64,000 nucleotides of DNA. It comes from JAYKGU01 sp035285585 (lineage in GTDB: Bacteria > Cyanobacteriota > Cyanobacteriia > CAKZMO01). Below, piece after piece: positions 32,969-42,537 of the stretch; position 1 is the first letter of the stretch; each line of letters begins with the position of its first letter. The position numbers were made by a program, and so were the translations under genes. The stretch covers positions 4,664 through 68,663 of the forward strand of contig JAYKGU010000250.1 in NCBI GenBank assembly GCA_035285585.1. The letters are read 5' to 3'. The notes below the pieces were generated by a model. The model did not search any database and had not been told where the DNA came from. It was given only the letters and a program-made list of their open reading frames with translations.

Positions 32969-33877
32969 TCAGGTATTGGGCTGGGGCGGTTTGAAGGATT
33001 TCTTTCGGGGCGGCGGCGCAGTGCGGTAGAACTTCAGCCGCTCCATTTGTGCGTTAGCCGCTTTGACCACCTGGGGATTGGGGTCGCGCAGTGCCTGACG
33101 AATGATGGGTACCACCTTTTGAGACGGTACTTCACCAAGGGCTTGAATAGCCAATCGGCGGACAGATGGGTCAGCGTCCCGGCTGAGGGTGGTGAGGGGC
33201 GAGATGGTGGCCTGCACTGATGGTGCATGGGCGTGGGTGGCGTTGATTTGCCGGAGGGCTGCCGCTACCCCGGCCCGCACATCGGCACTGGGGTGTTGGG
33301 CATGGCGGGCGAGTTCGGGAATGGACGAGGGGCGGGCGAGATGGCCGAGGGTGGTGAGTTTAGCCAGCAGCGGGGCCAGGTCATGGGAAATTGGTGCCCT
33401 GGCTTGAACGGTTGCCGCATTGAGAACAGCCGGGGTGGTTGGGGGTGGTGACGCTTCAGGCGGCTCGGGTTCGGGCAGGCTACTGGGAGAGGGTAATGGC
33501 TCCGGCTGCACTTCGAGATCGGTGGCGATCGCCTCTAACTCCTCTTGATGGGCAGCTTGGGTGGCCTGGATCTGGGCAGTGTAGGTCTGCTCCTGCTGCC
33601 GCAGTTCATCGGCGTGGGCAGTTTCCAGCGCCCTGACCTGGGATTCGTGCTGCTGGCTGGCTGCCTGCATCTGGGCATCGAGCTGCTTCTGGTAGTCGGC
33701 CTGCAAGGATTTCACGGTTTCCCTCAGGCGCGATTCCCGGTTGCGCTCCAGTTCTTGAATCGTTCGCTGTTTTTCGTCCAGTTCTTGCTTTTGGCGGCTA
33801 ATGGTGCCCTGCTGCACTCCATAGAGAATGGCAGCCCCGATGATGAAGCCAATCACTAAGCCCACAATGAGCAGCAT
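32969..33877 (-). CDS. Membrane-anchored coiled-coil protein with C-terminal HEAT repeats
   Basis: A 302-residue protein. One N-terminal helix (MLLIVGLVIGFIIGAAILYG) is followed by a long Gln/Glu-rich coiled coil (residues 25-120), then a Pro/Glu linker (PSPSSLPEPEPPEASPPP). About three HEAT-like repeats follow (SIPELARHAQHPSADVRAG, TTLSRDADPSVRRLAIQAL, IRQALRDPNPQVVKAA). HEAT/PBS-lyase-like repeats in cyanobacteria serve scaffold or phycobilin lyase roles; here the membrane anchor suggests a scaffold. Function is inference. Confidence 0.75.
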   Translation of the reverse strand: MLLIVGLVIGFIIGAAILYGVQQGTISRQKQELDEKQRTIQELERNRESRLRETVKSLQADYQKQLDAQMQAASQQHESQVRALETAHADELRQQEQTYTAQIQATQAAHQEELEAIATDLEVQPEPLPSPSSLPEPEPPEASPPPTTPAVLNAATVQARAPISHDLAPLLAKLTTLGHLARPSSIPELARHAQHPSADVRAGVAAALRQINATHAHAPSVQATISPLTTLSRDADPSVRRLAIQALGEVPSQKVVPIIRQALRDPNPQVVKAANAQMERLKFYRTAPPPRKKSFKPPQPNT

Positions 33878-33980
33878 GGTCGTCTCCCTGTTTACCCGTT
33901 GAGTTAGGATTCCGCCGCACCAAGTGCAGGAATGCTGGTGCAGGAGGATTTCATTAGGCTACATCAAAATTTGCGGCTTT

Positions 33981-34160
33981 TTATTCTGATTCAGACGCCG
34001 ATTCAGACGGAGAGACCTGCGATCGCCGCCGCCGACAGCGCTCCGAACAGTACTTCACCTCATCCCAGCAGTCTTTCCACTTTTTGCGCCAGGCAAACGG
34101 GCGCTGACACACAGGGCAGGTTTTGGTCGGCAAATCGGCCTTTGACTGGCTTCGTCCCAT
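33981..34160 (-). CDS. DUF2256 zinc-ribbon-like small protein
   Basis: A 59-residue protein with KTCPVCQRPFAWRKKWKDCW and DEVKYCSERCRRRR, the conserved CxxC...C...CxxxC pattern of DUF2256, probably a small zinc-binding protein. The acidic/serine tail (SPSESASESE) is not conserved. The ATG at 34158-34160 (MGRSQSK) is preferred to the longer frame. It is divergent from the TrmJ-like gene. Confidence 0.85.
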   Translation of the reverse strand: MGRSQSKADLPTKTCPVCQRPFAWRKKWKDCWDEVKYCSERCRRRRSQVSPSESASESE

Positions 34161-34291
34161 AACTTGTGGGGCGTTTCCCCAAATTTTTTCTAACAAATTT
34201 TTTCTAATAAGTAATTAAGCGAAATTACTCTCCTGGGGGTGCGCCCCCCCAAGAAAATGTAATTAAAATTGCTCAAGCACTAATTTCCAGT

Positions 34292-35146
34292 ATGACGGAT
34301 TTAAATCAGCCCAAGCAAATTCAACCGCTGTCCCAGGTTCGCATTGTGCTGGTGGAGCCTCAGGGGGCGCTCAACGTTGGCTCGGTCGCCCGCGTTATGA
34401 AGAACATGGGGTTACACCAGCTTGTCCTGGTCAATCCCCAGTGTGACCCAGTGGGGGATGAGGCGCGGCAGATGGCCGTTCACGCCATTGATGTGCTTCG
34501 GGGAATGGTGGTGGTGCGATCGCTCCCCGAGGCTTTACAGGGCTGTCAGCGGGCCGTGGCGACCACCGGGCGCTCCCATGCCTTTCAGCGACCCATTGAT
34601 CCGCCCCGCGAAGGAATTCACTGGCTCCTGGCGTCGCTGGAGACAAACGGACAAACGGGCGATCGCGCCCTGATTTTTGGGCCAGAGGATCGTGGCTTGA
34701 GTAACGCAGAACTGGACGTGGCCCAGCGGTGTATTACCATCCCCACCAGCGATGCTTATCCTTCCCTGAACCTGGCCCAGGCCGCCGCGATTTGCTGCTA
34801 CGAGCTGCACCAATGGTCGCTGAGCTGGACTGAGGCGATCGCCAGTACCCAGGCCCCCGTCTTGGCTAAGGGAAACTGGCCTTCTCCAATAGAGGATCCG
34901 GGCGATATGGCGCGACTGGAAGAGGTGGAGTCTTTTTATGAGCAATTGGAACTGGTTTTGCTGAAAATTGGCTATCTTTACCCCCATACCGCCGAGAGTC
35001 GCATGAGAAAGTTTCGCCGCCTGATTCAGAGGGGCGGCCTCACCCAAAATGAGCTGGCCCTGCTGTGGGGAATTCTCCGCCAGGTGGAGTGGGCGACCCA
35101 GCCACCCTGGCCCGTGTCCGACTCTCAAAAGTTACCGCCCAGATAA
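34292..35146 (+). CDS. TrmJ-like tRNA/rRNA 2'-O-methyltransferase (SPOUT)
   Basis: A 284-residue SpoU/TrmH-class SPOUT enzyme of the TrmJ subgroup, which 2'-O-methylates position 32 of tRNA anticodon loops in E. coli. Motifs: IVLVEPQGALNVGSVARVMKNMG, FGPEDRGLSNAELD and the knot IPTSDAYPSLNLAQAAAICCYEL. A C-terminal helical extension (QLELVLLKIGYLYPHTAESRMRKFRRLIQR) is the TrmJ-specific tail. Substrate in this organism is inferred from the family. Confidence 0.9.
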   Translation: MTDLNQPKQIQPLSQVRIVLVEPQGALNVGSVARVMKNMGLHQLVLVNPQCDPVGDEARQMAVHAIDVLRGMVVVRSLPEALQGCQRAVATTGRSHAFQRPIDPPREGIHWLLASLETNGQTGDRALIFGPEDRGLSNAELDVAQRCITIPTSDAYPSLNLAQAAAICCYELHQWSLSWTEAIASTQAPVLAKGNWPSPIEDPGDMARLEEVESFYEQLELVLLKIGYLYPHTAESRMRKFRRLIQRGGLTQNELALLWGILRQVEWATQPPWPVSDSQKLPPR

Positions 35147-35274
35147 AATTTCTCTCCGCAAATCCCTCCTAAATCACCGCAAATCGGGTTACGGGAGCGA
35201 AAATTGCTGGTATAACGGGTTGAGAAAACTTTTTTTGCGCCGGAGATGCTCTGAAAATTGGGCCAGGGGTAGTT

Positions 35275-35390
35275 ACTTAAGCTGGGACATCCTGGTTGGA
35301 TTAGGAATCTAGAATTCAGGCGTCAGAATGGCAGGAGAGATCTGGCTCCTGGCTCTTGAATTCTGTCCTGGGAAAAGCTTCTCGCTTTAA
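35275..35390 (+). repeat. Dispersed intergenic repeat, copy A
   Basis: Aligns with 55631-55751: CTTAAGCTG start, TTGGAT..AGGAATC..AGAAT, GGATCTGGCT-like core, CTCCTGG, GAATTCTGTCC.TGGGAAA and a final CGCTT.AA. The core contains short inverted AGAATYCAGG/CCTGG... motifs. No open frame spans it. Confidence 0.75.
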
Positions 35391-35474
35391 GTGAGCGCCC
35401 CTTAAGTTGAGCATACAGGCAGGGTTGCTGAAGTCGCTGATCACGGGTTAGCCCGACATTTTGGAGGATGAATC

Positions 35475-37157
35475 ATGGCAGAATCTGGGTTTCCATCACG
35501 GCGATCGCGGCGGCGTTCGGCTGGTTCGCCGTCGCGATCGCCGTCGCGCAACCCTGCAACCCCTGGCCGTGTTAAGCGGGGAAACCCAGCGCCCAGCAAT
35601 GTAATTCGCACCGATGCCTGGCGACGAGACCGTTCCCAGGGGGGCGATCGCCCCACTCCCAAAGCCCTCCCTGCCGCATCCACCCCGTCTGACCCAAAGC
35701 CCCAACGGGGGCGCAACCCTGCGCCATCCCGCCCCGTCTCACCGCGCCTCGACAGTTCCCGCCCGCCCCAGGGCGACCATGCCAAGATCCGCCTGGGGCC
35801 TGACCGTCGCCGCCCCCAGTTGGCCACCCATGCCCCCGCTTTTCGTGCCAATCCAGGGAAGGGATCGGCCCGCTCGACGCCATCCCCCCTGATGCCGATT
35901 GCGCCCGCCCCTCCTCCTCGTCGCCCCCACGAACTGCCTGCGGCTCCTCCCCGTCCCCAAACGGCCAGCGGCGGCACGGCGATTCAACCTCTGAAGTCCT
36001 CGTCGGGGGCAGCAGCACGGCGATCGCCCACCTCTAATCGCCGCTCCAAAAAGCCCACCTCGCCCCTGATTTATGCGATTCGCCTGATTATTTTAGGGGT
36101 GGGTATTGGCTCCATTGCCGGAACGATGCTGTCGGCCTTTGACCCGGCCCACCAGGAAGCCACCATTGCCGCCCAATCCATGGCGAATGGCGGAGAAGAT
36201 GGCCTCGATCCTAGTGCCACGCTAAATGCCTTGGGGAATGCCAGCGGTGCGGAGCGATCGCTCCTGTCTGCCCTGTCAACGGGCCAGGAAATGCGCCCGC
36301 TGATGGCAGAGCTACAGGAAATGGCGGCGGAATTTCCCCAACTGTCGCCGGGGGTGTTTGTGTTTGACCTGGATCACAACACCTACGTCGATCTCAATGG
36401 CAGCCTATCCTTTTCTGCGGCCAGCACCATCAAAGTTCCGATTCTGGTGGCTTTTCTGCAGGATGTGGAAGCCAACAAAATTGCCCTCAACGAAACCCTC
36501 ACCATGACCGAGGCCGATGTGGCGGGTGGCTCGGGAGAGATGCAGTACATGGAGGTAGGCACCACCTTCTCTGCCGTGGAAACCGCCACGCTGATGATCA
36601 TCGTGAGCGACAACACCGCCACAAACATGCTGATTCGCCGCATGGGGGGGATAGAAGCCCTCAACCGCCGGTTCCAGTCGTGGGGGCTGCGGCAAACGAC
36701 GCTGCGCGACCTCCTGCCCGATCTGGAGGGCACCAACACTACCTCTCCCAAAGAACTCACCGACCTGATGACCCGCATCAGCCAGGGCGATTTATTGAGT
36801 ATGCGATCGCGCGATCGCATGTTCGACATTATGCGCCGTACCCGCACGAAAACCCTGCTGCCCCAGGGTCTTGGTAACGACGCCACCATTGCCCACAAGA
36901 CGGGCGATATCGGCTCTATGGTGGGGGATGTGGGTATTGTCGATACGCCCTCTGGCAAGCGCTATGCCGTCACCATCATGATGAAGCGGGAGCACAACGA
37001 CTACCGCGCCCAGGAACTAATTCGCCGCATGTCGGCAGCGGTCTATAACTATCTGGAATTTCCCCCTTCTCCCGAAGAGCTGCAAGAGTTTGAGGCATCG
37101 CAGCCAGAATCCGATCCGGGGGCAATGGAAATGGAGCTTTACAATACGACGGACTGA
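35475..37157 (+). CDS. Class A beta-lactamase-fold serine hydrolase with long Pro/Arg-rich N-terminus
   Basis: A 560-residue protein. Residues 1-195 are Pro/Arg/Ser-rich and low complexity. A hydrophobic helix (about 198-218, LIYAIRLIILGVGIGSIAGTM) anchors it. The C-terminal domain has the penicillin-binding motifs: Ser-x-x-Lys in SAASTIKVPILVAFL, SDN in IIVSDNTATNML, and KTG in IAHKTGDIGSMVGDVG, followed by a C-terminal helix. It is more likely a peptidoglycan-related serine hydrolase or beta-lactamase-like housekeeping protein than an acquired resistance gene. ATG 35475 follows GGAGG. Confidence 0.85.
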   Translation: MAESGFPSRRSRRRSAGSPSRSPSRNPATPGRVKRGNPAPSNVIRTDAWRRDRSQGGDRPTPKALPAASTPSDPKPQRGRNPAPSRPVSPRLDSSRPPQGDHAKIRLGPDRRRPQLATHAPAFRANPGKGSARSTPSPLMPIAPAPPPRRPHELPAAPPRPQTASGGTAIQPLKSSSGAAARRSPTSNRRSKKPTSPLIYAIRLIILGVGIGSIAGTMLSAFDPAHQEATIAAQSMANGGEDGLDPSATLNALGNASGAERSLLSALSTGQEMRPLMAELQEMAAEFPQLSPGVFVFDLDHNTYVDLNGSLSFSAASTIKVPILVAFLQDVEANKIALNETLTMTEADVAGGSGEMQYMEVGTTFSAVETATLMIIVSDNTATNMLIRRMGGIEALNRRFQSWGLRQTTLRDLLPDLEGTNTTSPKELTDLMTRISQGDLLSMRSRDRMFDIMRRTRTKTLLPQGLGNDATIAHKTGDIGSMVGDVGIVDTPSGKRYAVTIMMKREHNDYRAQELIRRMSAAVYNYLEFPPSPEELQEFEASQPESDPGAMEMELYNTTD

Positions 37158-37541
37158 CGGGCATGCACCTGGCCCTCTGTTTGTCAACCCGGGGCAGGCG
37201 ACTTTTCCGGGCTGCCTGCGGGATACGAAGGAATGGCTCCACAATGCTGTAGAATTTGTCCGACCTACGTTGATCGTACATTGGCGATCGCCCTCCCTGG
37301 GAGCTGTGGTACCTCGGTATGATTTTAGGTTTCAGGGGGCAATAGCTTCCTGATAGAGTGAAGTGCAGAATGATAGCTGTAGCACTGCCTTCTTAAGGTG
37401 GGGCGTCGCGAATTCTATGCCTGCTACGGCGTTACGCTTTCGCGTTAGGACATTCAAGAGGGGTGGAACCCCCGCGACGCGGGGGTTCCACACTCAAACC
37501 TCAGCCCGTAGGGCTATACGGTCAGGTCACGGTGTGTGGAG
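37158..37541. other. Intergenic region before bamA, ends in palindromic repeat
   Basis: About 380 bp. The right end is occupied by an 84-bp palindromic element (37431-37514) that leaves only 27 bp before the bamA start, so the bamA leader probably contains a strong hairpin. The remainder shows no gene. Confidence 0.6.
37431..37514 (+). repeat. 84-bp palindromic dispersed element, copy 1
   Basis: Contains three hairpins: ACGCTTTCGCGT-like at the left end, a perfect 14-bp stem GTGGAACCCCCGCG with its inverse (one-base loop), and AGCCCGTAGGGCT at the right end. The same-length copy lies at 45656-45739 and preserves the big stem with one wobble and one mismatch. Ends are not obvious target duplications. 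Confidence 0.85.
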
Positions 37542-40031
37542 ATGACAAAAAACTTAACCCCTATGCGATTTTCCCCGGCCTTGCTGGCCTCCTTTACGGT
37601 TTCTGCCAGCCTCGGATTAGCAAACTCTGTCTGTGCCCAATCGCTGTCGTTTCTGCCGACCAGCCAGGAGTCGGGTGCTGAAACTATCGACGTTGTAGAC
37701 GCTGCCAAGCTGACGAAGCCCACTGCAGCCAGTGGCCCTGAAGCCAGTGAATTGGCCCTGCAAGATTCGGGATCTGGTCCGATCATCCCCTTTGCCAATG
37801 GGGACGCTCCTGCCATTATTCCCCCTGAATCAACCGAACCAGTCGCCCAGTTTACCCCCTTCGACCTGGGAGAGGGGCGTCTGGAAACGGATAGTGCGCT
37901 GGGGGCGATCGCCACTGCTATTGCTGAGCTGGAGTACATTGCCCAGGCAGATTCCCCCGATGGCCCCGCTGCTCCTGATGACCTGGACGAAGCCCCCCTG
38001 GAGGAGGATGCTCTCCCCGATGGGCCAGCGGACGAGCCAGATCTTGATCCAGCGGACATTGAGGCTCCAGAAGATATTCCAGACGGAGAGACTTTAGAAG
38101 AGGATGCGGAAGAACTCCCGGACGGGGTAGACCTGAATGGAGAAGGTGACGATGAAGCAGCCGACACCGAAGCGGAGGAGCCGCGTGTACGCATTGCAGA
38201 CGTGGTGGTAACAGGGGCTGAGGATCGACCCGATCTGGAGGATCTGGTTTATCGCGTGGTGGACACCCAGCCTCAGGGAGTGACCACCCGCACCCAGTTG
38301 CAAAATGACATTAATGCCATCTTCGCTACCGGCTTTTTCACCGACGTGCGCGCCATCCCCGAAGACACGCCCCTGGGGGTACGAGTTACCTTTGCCGTAG
38401 AGCCAAACCCGGTTTTGCAAAACGTCGAGGTGGTAGGTAGTGCCCTGGAGCAGATGGACGTCTTGCTCACCTACAACGAGCAGGAACTACCCATTGAGGC
38501 GATCGCCGACCAAATCTTTGCGCCCCAATACGGCGAAACCCTCAACCTCTACGATTTTCAGGCCAGTATTGAAGAGCTACGGGAAGTTTACGAGGCAAAC
38601 GGCTATGTGTTAGCCCAGTTCGTCGATGCTGAATTTGTCACCCCCGATGGCATTATTCAGGATATTCCAGACGTCGGCCCCGGTGGCGTGGTGGCCCTGG
38701 AGGTGGCGGAAGGGGTGATCGAAGACATTGAAATCACCTTTTTAGACGAAGACGGTCAGGCCGTGGACGAAGAAGGGGAACCCATCGAAGGTCGTACCCG
38801 CGACTTCATCATTACCCGCGAATTTGAGACTGAACCGGGGGACGTGTTCAACCGCGACCAGATCCAGCAAGATTTGCAGCAGGTCTTTGCCCTGGGGCTG
38901 TTTGACGATGTGCGGGTGGCCCTCCAGCCAGGGGAAGATCCGCGTCAGGTGGATGTGATTGTCAACGTCATTGAAGGTCGCACCGGATCCGTGGCAGCGG
39001 GGGTGGGCTTCAGCTCCGCCAGCGGCGTATTTGGCAGCGTCAGCTACCAGCAGGAAAACCTGGGGGGTAACAACCAGCGACTGGGGGCTGAGGTGCAGTT
39101 TGGTCAGCGCGAACTGCTGTTTGACGTGCGCTTCACTGACCCGTGGATTGCCACCGACCCCTACCGCACTTCCTACACGGTTAACGCCTTTAGCCGCCGC
39201 TCCATTTCCCTGATCTTTGATGGGGGCGATGACGAGGTGGAACTGCCCAATGGCGATCGCCCCCGTGTCCGCCGGTTAGGCGGAGCCGTGAGCTTTAGCC
39301 GTCCCCTGGATGAATGGCTGGGCTGGGATGACTGGCGGGCTTCCGTGGGGCTACAGTACCAGCGGGTGTCGATTCGCGACTCCGATGGCGATCTGGCCCC
39401 CGAAGACGAAGAGGGCAATGATTTGAGCTTTACTGGGGATGGGCGGGATGATCTGCTCACCGTCCAGTTAGCTGCCGTGCGCGATCGCCGTAATGACCTT
39501 CAAAATCCTACCAGCGGCTCCTTGCTGCGGGTGGGTACCGAGCAGGCTATTCCAGCCCAATCGGGGATTATCTTCAACCGACTGCGGGCTAGCTATAGCC
39601 TATATTTGCCCGCCGACCTGACCGACTTTGCCGATGGCCCCGAAGCCTTCGCGTTTAACGTCCAGGGCGGCACGGTGCTAGGCGACCTGCCCCCCTACGA
39701 AGCCTTCTCCCTGGGGGGAACCGACTCGGTGCGGGGCTACGATGCGGGCGACCTGGGCAGTGGCCGTAGCTTCCTCCAGGCTACGGCAGAGTATCGCTTC
39801 CCCATCTTCTCCATCGTGGGCGGGGCGCTCTTTTTTGACGTGGGCACGGATCTGGGGACGGCATCTGACGTTCCTGGCGAACCCGCCGAAATCCGCGATA
39901 AACCCGGTACTGGCTTCGGCTACGGGCTGGGGGTGCGCATCCAGTCGCCCCTGGGCCCTATCCGAGTCGACTACGGCATCAACGATGAGGGCGATGGGCA
40001 GATCCACTTCGGGATTGGCGAACGCTTCTAG
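37542..40031 (+). CDS. bamA: Outer-membrane assembly protein BamA/Omp85
   Basis: An 829-residue Omp85 barrel assembly protein. A signal peptide (MRFSPALLASFTVSASLGL...AQS) starts it. About 185 acidic, low-complexity residues follow (many DEAPLEEDA-like runs), then three POTRA repeats (beginning VRIADVVVTGAEDRPDLEDL, VLQNVEVVGSALEQMDVLL, and DIEITFLDEDGQAV). The C-terminal barrel has VRGYDAGDLGSGRSFLQATAEYRFP and ends GQIHFGIGERF with terminal Phe. It inserts beta-barrel proteins in the outer membrane and heads the lpxC-fabZ-lpxA-lpxB block. The start may be ATG 37542 or 37563. Confidence 0.92.
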   Translation: MTKNLTPMRFSPALLASFTVSASLGLANSVCAQSLSFLPTSQESGAETIDVVDAAKLTKPTAASGPEASELALQDSGSGPIIPFANGDAPAIIPPESTEPVAQFTPFDLGEGRLETDSALGAIATAIAELEYIAQADSPDGPAAPDDLDEAPLEEDALPDGPADEPDLDPADIEAPEDIPDGETLEEDAEELPDGVDLNGEGDDEAADTEAEEPRVRIADVVVTGAEDRPDLEDLVYRVVDTQPQGVTTRTQLQNDINAIFATGFFTDVRAIPEDTPLGVRVTFAVEPNPVLQNVEVVGSALEQMDVLLTYNEQELPIEAIADQIFAPQYGETLNLYDFQASIEELREVYEANGYVLAQFVDAEFVTPDGIIQDIPDVGPGGVVALEVAEGVIEDIEITFLDEDGQAVDEEGEPIEGRTRDFIITREFETEPGDVFNRDQIQQDLQQVFALGLFDDVRVALQPGEDPRQVDVIVNVIEGRTGSVAAGVGFSSASGVFGSVSYQQENLGGNNQRLGAEVQFGQRELLFDVRFTDPWIATDPYRTSYTVNAFSRRSISLIFDGGDDEVELPNGDRPRVRRLGGAVSFSRPLDEWLGWDDWRASVGLQYQRVSIRDSDGDLAPEDEEGNDLSFTGDGRDDLLTVQLAAVRDRRNDLQNPTSGSLLRVGTEQAIPAQSGIIFNRLRASYSLYLPADLTDFADGPEAFAFNVQGGTVLGDLPPYEAFSLGGTDSVRGYDAGDLGSGRSFLQATAEYRFPIFSIVGGALFFDVGTDLGTASDVPGEPAEIRDKPGTGFGYGLGVRIQSPLGPIRVDYGINDEGDGQIHFGIGERF

Positions 40032-40135
40032 CAGCGCCTAAATTTGCCCCAGTCAAATTCACTCCAACTCACCCAAGCAGGCAAAATGATTTCAGGGAGA
40101 TTTGCACAGTCCAAAGGGCATCGCAAGGGGGGCCG

Positions 40136-41047
40136 GTGAACTCGCAACCTAATTTGTCGCCCGTAGCGTCGCAGCTGGCGGCTTCCCCACTGCTCCCATG
40201 CATTCAAACGGGCGAGCAGCAGACCCTGGCCGCTGGAGTTGAGCGCTCGGGGGTGGGGCTGCATTCGGGGGAAGTGGCCCGTGTGCGTCTGCTGCCTGCG
40301 GCGGCGGGGGAGGGGCGCTACTTTGTGCGGGTTGACCTGCCCCAGGCTCCCCCCATCCCGGCGACGGTAGGGGCGGTTCACCAGACCCAGCTTTCCACTG
40401 AGCTACGCATGGGTGCGGCGACGGTGCGCACTGTAGAACACCTATTGGCCGCCCTGGCGGGTCTGGGCATCGACAATGTGCGCATTGAGGTGGAGGGGGC
40501 AGAAATTCCGCTGCTGGATGGCTCAGCATTGCCCTGGGTGGAGGCGATCGCCTCCGTTGGTTGGCTGGCCCAATCCCAGCCCCGTCCCCGCTACTCGCTG
40601 GCCGAACCGCTCTGGCTGCAGCAGGGCGACGCCTTTGTGGTAGCCTTCCCCGCGTCTACCTGTCGCCTCACCTACGGCATTGACTTTGACCTGCCCGCCA
40701 TTGGCAACCAGTGGCAGAGCTGGTCGCCGGATGGGGAGTCGTTTGCGGTGGCGATCGCCCCCGCCCGCACCTTTGGTCTGGCTCACCAGATTGAAGCTCT
40801 TCAAAAAAATGGGTTAATTAAAGGTGGTAGTCTGGATAACGCTTTAGTTTGTGGTGCGGAGGGGTGGCTCAACCCTCCCCTACGTTTTGCAAATGAACCC
40901 GTGCGCCATAAACTTTTAGACTTAGTGGGAGATTTAAGCCTGCTGGGCGCATTTCCCCAGGCCCATATGATGGCCTATAAAGCCAGCCATCAGCTCCATA
41001 CCCAGTTCGCCCAAAAGCTAGCCCAGATTTGGCGGCGGGATGAATAG
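40136..41047 (+). CDS. lpxC: UDP-3-O-acyl-N-acetylglucosamine deacetylase
   Basis: Zinc deacetylase catalysing the committed step of lipid A synthesis. The 303-residue protein shows AAGVERSGVGLHSGEVARVRL, the zinc-ligand His in VRTVEHLLAALAGLGIDN, PLLDGSALPWVEAI, and the HKLLDLVGDLSLLG segment with the other metal ligands. The start is GTG with a G-rich Shine-Dalgarno. It follows bamA by about 100 bp on the same strand. Confidence 0.95.
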   Translation: MNSQPNLSPVASQLAASPLLPCIQTGEQQTLAAGVERSGVGLHSGEVARVRLLPAAAGEGRYFVRVDLPQAPPIPATVGAVHQTQLSTELRMGAATVRTVEHLLAALAGLGIDNVRIEVEGAEIPLLDGSALPWVEAIASVGWLAQSQPRPRYSLAEPLWLQQGDAFVVAFPASTCRLTYGIDFDLPAIGNQWQSWSPDGESFAVAIAPARTFGLAHQIEALQKNGLIKGGSLDNALVCGAEGWLNPPLRFANEPVRHKLLDLVGDLSLLGAFPQAHMMAYKASHQLHTQFAQKLAQIWRRDE

Positions 41048-41139
41048 CTCGTAGTGGCGATCGCCCAGCAGCATCCCTGTTCCCATGTCATCCGTCCCCT
41101 TTCCCGTTATTCTGTTTGTTGCCCTTATACTCTTGCCTC

Positions 41140-41658
41140 ATGTCCACATTGACTGACGCCCACACCTCCGTTCCTCACCTTGATGCCGATCCGCAGCACA
41201 ACGTGGGAGACTCGCCTCCGTCCAAAGCTATTCTTACGGTTGAAGAAGTTCAGCAGCTTTTGCCACACCGCTATCCCTTTGCCCTGGTCGATCGCATTAT
41301 CGACTATGTGCCCGGTGAACGGGCCGTGGGCATTAAAAACGTCACCTTCAATGAACCCCATTTTCAGGGACACTTCCCCGGTCGGCCCATTATGCCAGGG
41401 GTGCTGATTGTGGAAGCCATGGCCCAGGTGGGGGGGGTGGTGCTCACCCAGCTTCCCGACGTGCCGGATGGGCTGCTGATGTTTGCGGGCATTGATAAAG
41501 TCCGGTTTCGCCGCCCCGTGGTTCCCGGCGACCAGTTGGTGATGACGGTGGAGCTGCTATCGGTTAAGCGACGGCGGTTTGGTAAGATGCAGGGACGTGC
41601 TACCGTCGACGACCAGCTAGTTGCCGAAGGCGAACTCATGTTTTCCCTGGTTGATTAA
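41140..41658 (+). CDS. fabZ: 3-hydroxyacyl-ACP dehydratase FabZ
   Basis: Dehydrates beta-hydroxyacyl-ACP in fatty-acid synthesis and supplies hydroxyacyl chains for lipid A. The 172-residue hotdog protein has the active-site helix LLPHRYPFALVDRIIDYVPG (His) and the catalytic Glu in GHFPGRPIMPGVLIVEAMAQ. The ATG at 41140 (MSTLTDAHT) precedes a roughly 30-residue nonconserved extension before VEEVQQLLPHRYP. Sits between lpxC and lpxA as in many Gram-negatives. Confidence 0.96.
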   Translation: MSTLTDAHTSVPHLDADPQHNVGDSPPSKAILTVEEVQQLLPHRYPFALVDRIIDYVPGERAVGIKNVTFNEPHFQGHFPGRPIMPGVLIVEAMAQVGGVVLTQLPDVPDGLLMFAGIDKVRFRRPVVPGDQLVMTVELLSVKRRRFGKMQGRATVDDQLVAEGELMFSLVD

Positions 41659-41691
41659 CCCTTTTATTCCATGCCATCTGGAGCTTGATCC

Positions 41692-42528
41692 TTGACGACC
41701 TTGATTCATCCCACTGCCGTGATTCACCCTGGCGCTCAAGTTCATCCAACTGTGCAGGTTGGCGCGTATGCGGTCATCGGGGAACGGGTCAAGATTGGGC
41801 CGGGAACGGTGGTCGGCCACCACGCCATTGTTGATGGCTGGACAGAAATTGGTGAGCGCAACCAGATTTTCCCTGGAGCTGCCATTGGGCTGGAGCCTCA
41901 AGATTTGAAATACGACGGCTCTCTGACCCTGGTAAAAATCGGCAACGGCAACATCATCCGCGAGTATGTCACCATCAACCGCGCCACCCGCAAGGGCGAG
42001 ATGACCCTGATCGGCGATGATAATCTGCTGATGGCCTATGCCCATGTGGGCCACAACTGCACCCTCGAAGACCAGGTAATTATCGCCAACAGCGTGGCCC
42101 TGGCGGGTCACGTCTACATCGAATCCACCGCCCGCATCAGCGGCGTGCTGGGGGTTCACCAGTTCGTCCACATTGGGCGGCTGGCCATGGTAGGTGGCAT
42201 GAGCCGCATTGACCGGGATGTGCCCCCCTACATGCTGGTGGAGGGCAATCCCTCACGGGTGCGATCGCTCAACCAGGTGGGCCTCCAGCGGGCGGGCATC
42301 GGCGATTTGGAGGAGGGCCAGGTGATGCGGACTCTGAAGCAAGCTTTTCGGCTGCTCTACCGCTCTGGGCTATCCCTAAATGCGGCCCTGGCTCAGCTCG
42401 ACCACCTGGGCGACAGCGAACCCATCCGCCATTTGCGCACGTTTCTGCGGGCCAGCCAGGAGCCGGGACGCCGAGGGCTAATTCCGGGGCGCAGCCGGGG
42501 TAGCCAGTCCAGCGAGTCGATGGCCTAG
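41692..42528 (+). CDS. lpxA: UDP-N-acetylglucosamine acyltransferase
   Basis: Transfers 3-hydroxyacyl to UDP-GlcNAc in lipid A synthesis. The 278-residue left-handed beta-helix shows hexapeptide repeats and the motifs LIHPTAVIHPGAQVHPTV, GAAIGLEPQDLKYDG, ATRKGEMTLIGDDNLLMAY, and the catalytic-His segment AHVGHNC. The C-terminus has a helical extension with proline/arginine residues. The start is TTG 41692; GGAG at 41680-41683 gives 8-bp spacing. It begins 33 bp after fabZ. Confidence 0.95.
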   Translation: MTTLIHPTAVIHPGAQVHPTVQVGAYAVIGERVKIGPGTVVGHHAIVDGWTEIGERNQIFPGAAIGLEPQDLKYDGSLTLVKIGNGNIIREYVTINRATRKGEMTLIGDDNLLMAYAHVGHNCTLEDQVIIANSVALAGHVYIESTARISGVLGVHQFVHIGRLAMVGGMSRIDRDVPPYMLVEGNPSRVRSLNQVGLQRAGIGDLEEGQVMRTLKQAFRLLYRSGLSLNAALAQLDHLGDSEPIRHLRTFLRASQEPGRRGLIPGRSRGSQSSESMA

Positions 42529-42537
42529 CGCACGGAT

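Noticed and set aside
35475..37157. Acquired antibiotic-resistance gene
   Set aside because: Chromosomal context, unusual N-terminal region and cyanobacterial base composition argue for a native envelope protein.
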